A stretch of 6,896 bases of DNA, taken from positions 1 to 6,896 of the forward strand of contig CAAGAM010000256.1 in NCBI GenBank assembly GCA_900767815.1, in the 5' to 3' direction. The notes beneath the pieces were generated by a model. The model was not told where the DNA came from and ran no database searches. It was given only the letters and a program-made list of their open reading frames with translations. This document shows, in pieces, positions 5,401-6,896 of the stretch. The translations under genes and the position numbers were made by a program. The stretch comes from Clostridia bacterium (lineage in GTDB: Bacteria > Bacillota > Clostridia > Christensenellales > Borkfalkiaceae). How positions within the stretch are numbered: the stretch's first letter is position 1; the number at the start of each line of letters is the position of its first letter.

Positions 5401-5669
5401 TTGTAGATAATGACGGAGAATTGATAACAAACATGGATTTATTGCAATATTTACGCAATGTCAGAACAAATATAATGAAACAAGAGAACCGTCCGGCATA
5501 TACAATTATAAGTAATAAAGGATTGGTTAGCCTTGCTACGTATTGCCCCTCTTCAAAAGAAGAATTCATGAATCTATATGGCTTAGGAAAAATTTCATAT
5601 AACGCTTACGGTCAGATATTTATAAATGCTATAAAAGAATTCCAAAAAACACATAAAACAGAGGGATAA
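2406..5669 (+). CDS. HelD/UvrD-like SF1 helicase with nuclease-like insert, zinc ribbons and HRDC
   Basis: This 1087-aa protein is an ATP-dependent 3'-5' DNA helicase by family. Motifs in order: Q141; Walker A GAGAGKTT (157-164, K162); Ia (188-201); Walker B DEYQD (550-554); motif III VGDDWQSIYAFSGSD (577-591); IV TKTYRN (611-616); V TAHSSKG (741-747); VI ERRLFYVAMTRTKNR (790-804). Between Ia and II an insert around YTPDFR...AYIEHFG (355-374) and GTTLIYTFS (407-415) resembles the PD-(D/E)XK-like region of E. coli helicase IV (HelD). D358 and E371 are candidate catalytic residues, with His where Lys is usual. Two Cys4 ribbons of topoisomerase I type follow (C848, C851, C870, C877; C894, C897, C915, C925), then an HRDC domain (about 1005-1080). 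The ribosome binding site AAAGGA is 8 nt upstream. The final codons overlap the dinD ribosome binding site. It is much longer than HelD. Its role could be repair, element replication or defence; this is not settled by sequence. Confidence 0.9.
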   Translation: MGIFSKLFGKKGKDESAEQPLEFKQAVDFNTKFFDLLKVDTFIARSDYKHLIQEYQSTATFFENGKRAQTLTYYCRQNKVSQEEINKFLASYEDIIDLSKGSSIVDIHNEEYIQKHLLSEKSYLDNVLKEIDPKILLDEEQRRVILSDEDYSLVIAGAGAGKTTTVAAKVRYLVEKKKIDPKQILVISFTNKAVGELKERINEGLLLPCPITTFHSAGYAILRKQDDLKRQIVGDGFLYNTVNNYLKGNILEQPELVDKLIMFFGSYFDAPYDGNDINLFFNYISKTDFSTLKSNINEYNEQIIDRRTSKITTITNETLRSAQEVQIANYLYLHKIDYVYEEPYPYHILKAKKPYTPDFRIKQGNKIAYIEHFGITEDGKNSRYTTEQLEKYKKEIVDKIALHKKHGTTLIYTFSKYKDGRDLLDHLQEELTNNGFVLEKRPSEEVFEKLVNTEENKYIARLVKLICVFINNFKTDGYNIDDFYRFERGNTNVRTKLFLDICKECYLEYQKKLAESNSIDFQDMINDSARILREKEIAKETLDFKYIIVDEYQDISRQRFDLTKELSNLCAAKIIAVGDDWQSIYAFSGSDITLFTHFCSIMGYGKELKITKTYRNAQEVIDIAGNFIQKNESQIKKSLISPKRIQKPVIIETYSEEFDKNQFKGKGGKYFHLGKKVEDVIGQIIEKNKEERKENTSSILLIGRYGFDAKNLCFSNDFIYDEQNNKIISKKYRYAKLEFLTAHSSKGLGYDNVIIVNARNEIYGFPSKVDNDPVMQYVVKDDKSIEYAEERRLFYVAMTRTKNRVYIVTPEQHPSEFILELIKDYPNITVVGGINKSSESNIGTIKRCPVCGYPLQLRWKKNYGLRLWMCTNEPEICNFITNDLSGGDMSIEKCDECKDGYLIVKKGTNGPVLGCTNYKTDGTGCRRLMSHDYYMRWLKDDFEDDISVNKPSYYKPVEPAMPIVLQQKDTKPITERKKAEVHTVEHSERFIEKDGFSVVVDNDGELITNMDLLQYLRNVRTNIMKQENRPAYTIISNKGLVSLATYCPSSKEEFMNLYGLGKISYNAYGQIFINAIKEFQKTHKTEG

Positions 5670-5671
5670 AA

Positions 5672-6574
5672 ATGGCTGAATTACAAGCAAAAGAGTATAA
5701 AAAATTTGAAGAAATAAAACATAAAGATGTTGATGGCACGGAATTTTGGTATGCTCGTGAACTGTCTTTGTGTCTTGAATACGCTCAATGGCGTAATTTT
5801 GCTAAAGTTATCGATCGCGCTATGTTGGCATGTCAAAATAGTGGATTTCCTATCAACGACCATTTTGTAGAAGTCGGGAAATCTGTGGAAATGCCTACAA
5901 AACCGCGGAAGAATCAAACAGAAATAGGTTTTGCCGAGGTCGGCAAAACCAAAACAAAGACTATTCCCGATTACAAACTTACCCGATATGCATGTTATCT
6001 TATCGTGCAAAACGGAGATCCTCGCAAAGAAGTTATTGCTCTCGGACAAACGTATTTTGCAATTCAAACGCGCCGTCAAGAAGTTCAGGAATATTTCAAC
6101 AATCTTGACGAGGACAACAAAAGGCTTGTAATCCGCGGTGATATTAAACAGTGGAATCAGATGCTTGCAGAATCCGCACATAATGCCGGCGTTATTACCG
6201 AAGATGAATTTGCGGTTTTTCAGAATGCAGGTTATATGGGGCTTTACGGTGGAGAAACGGTAAAAGATATTCACGAACGCAAAGGGTTATCCGCCGGACA
6301 AAAAATTCTTGACTATATGAATAGTCAGGAACTAATTGCAAATTTATTCCGCATTTCGCTTGCCGATGAAAAATTAAAAAAAGAACGTATTTCTGACGCT
6401 AAAACAGCAACGGTATTACATAATCAAGTCGGGCAAGAAGTCCGAGCAACCATTAAACGAGTCGGAGGAACACTTCCTGAAAATCAACCGACACCAGAAA
6501 AAAGCATTGACGAAATAACAAAGGAACAATTAAAGAAATTAAAATCGCAAAAGCATAAAATGTTAGACGAATAA
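5672..6574 (+). CDS. dinD: DNA damage-inducible protein D (DinD) homologue
   Basis: The 300-aa product matches E. coli DinD along its length. Shared blocks include FEEIK (12-16), CQNSGFPINDHF (54-65), RYACYLIVQNGDPRK (105-119), GQTYFAIQTRRQE (125-137), the AVFQNAGYMGLYGG stretch (181-194), RKGLSAGQKILDYM (203-216) and the GGTLPE-x-x-PTP end (265-274). The N-terminal third resembles BRO-N-type domains. E. coli DinD is an SOS (LexA-regulated) protein reported to affect RecA filaments. Here the gene starts 2 nt after the helicase stop, with GAGG inside the helicase end 7 nt upstream, so the two are translationally coupled and probably work together. Residues about 70-98 look longer than in E. 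coli DinD and repeat the motif VEVGKS/AEVGKT. No LexA box is seen directly upstream. Confidence 0.93.
   Translation: MAELQAKEYKKFEEIKHKDVDGTEFWYARELSLCLEYAQWRNFAKVIDRAMLACQNSGFPINDHFVEVGKSVEMPTKPRKNQTEIGFAEVGKTKTKTIPDYKLTRYACYLIVQNGDPRKEVIALGQTYFAIQTRRQEVQEYFNNLDEDNKRLVIRGDIKQWNQMLAESAHNAGVITEDEFAVFQNAGYMGLYGGETVKDIHERKGLSAGQKILDYMNSQELIANLFRISLADEKLKKERISDAKTATVLHNQVGQEVRATIKRVGGTLPENQPTPEKSIDEITKEQLKKLKSQKHKMLDE
5927..5950. repeat. Perfect 11-bp palindrome inside dinD
   Basis: GGTTTTGCCGA, a 2-nt spacer (GG) and TCGGCAAAACC form a perfect inverted repeat coding for residues 86-93 (GFAEVGKT). It falls in the segment that looks inserted relative to E. coli DinD. A stable hairpin in the mRNA or a protein binding site is possible. 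Confidence 0.7.
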
Positions 6575-6586
6575 AGGAGACCACAA

Positions 6587-6896
6587 ATGAAAGCCGTAAT
6601 TTACGCGAGATATAGTTCGGATAATCAATGTGAAGAAAGTATCGAGGGCCAACTTCGGGACTGCATCGAATATGCGAAATATAACGATATAGAAATCGTC
6701 GGACAGTATATCGACCGTGCATTTTCTGCAAAAACAGACGATCGCCCCGACTTTCAACGAATGATTGCAGACAGTCCTAAAAAACTATTCGACGTCGTTC
6801 TCGTGTGGAAACTTGATCGTTTTGCACGCAACCGCTATGATTCGGCTTTCTATCGTTATACGTTACGGAAAAACGGCGTAAAAATAATCTCCGTAA
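6587..6896 (+). CDS. Large serine recombinase, 5' part, cut by window end
   Basis: The frame codes for the first 103 residues of a serine recombinase and continues past the window. The resolvase domain shows YARYSSDNQ (6-14), with R8 and the likely nucleophile S10, then SIEGQ (18-22), the DRAFSAKTDDRPDFQRM block (43-59) and KLDRFARNR (75-83), with active-site Arg residues R78 and R81. This pattern is typical of the large serine recombinases that integrate and excise Gram-positive mobile elements and phages. They act on short attachment sites through a Ser-DNA intermediate and need a directionality factor to excise. AAAGGAGA (6573-6580) lies about 7 nt upstream of the ATG and overlaps the dinD stop, so it belongs to the same operon. 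Whether the long C-terminal recombinase and zinc domains are present cannot be seen here. Confidence 0.93.
   Translation, partial: MKAVIYARYSSDNQCEESIEGQLRDCIEYAKYNDIEIVGQYIDRAFSAKTDDRPDFQRMIADSPKKLFDVVLVWKLDRFARNRYDSAFYRYTLRKNGVKIISV

Noticed and set aside
5681..6274. 197-aa minus-strand frame inside dinD
   Set aside because: It is a shadow of the clearly homologous dinD gene on the plus strand.

Overview
The window looks like part of an integrative or mobilizable genetic element from an AT-rich low-GC Gram-positive bacterium, probably a Clostridia-type gut Firmicute. The indications are strong GGAGG ribosome binding sites, a MobV/Pre relaxase with a pMV158-type oriT, a Gram-positive LexA-type box (CGAAC-N4-GTTCG) and the start of a large serine recombinase. 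The host assignment is inference; nothing in the window identifies a species.

Layout. The left third reads leftward (minus strand). A strong sigma-A-type promoter at 2062-2034, with a SOS-box-like palindrome between its -35 and -10, fires into about 335 nt of tandem hairpins that end in a 13-bp terminator-type stem (1748-1692). Downstream, still leftward, are further hairpins, short frames of doubtful coding status, an oriT, the MobV relaxase gene (1288-302) and the start of a small gene that leaves the window at position 1. The mob gene and the edge gene each have a good Shine-Dalgarno followed at the right distance by ATT or ATC, not ATG.

The right two thirds read rightward. They form one tight operon from a promoter near 2110-2138: a 68-aa Xre/Cro regulator, a 1087-aa superfamily 1 helicase, a DinD protein and a large serine recombinase cut by the window end. 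The helicase is HelD/UvrD-like with a PD-(D/E)XK-like insert, two topoisomerase-type zinc ribbons and an HRDC domain. Gaps between these genes are 2 to 32 nt.

How the parts may work together (inference). The divergent region 2028-2166 carries the LexA-type box on the leftward promoter and four copies of TATGTTA spread over both promoters, which the small Xre protein could bind. DNA damage would then induce the leftward mobilization arm, possibly through an attenuator-like structured leader. The rightward arm supplies a DNA-processing helicase, a homologue of the SOS protein DinD and the recombinase for excision and integration.
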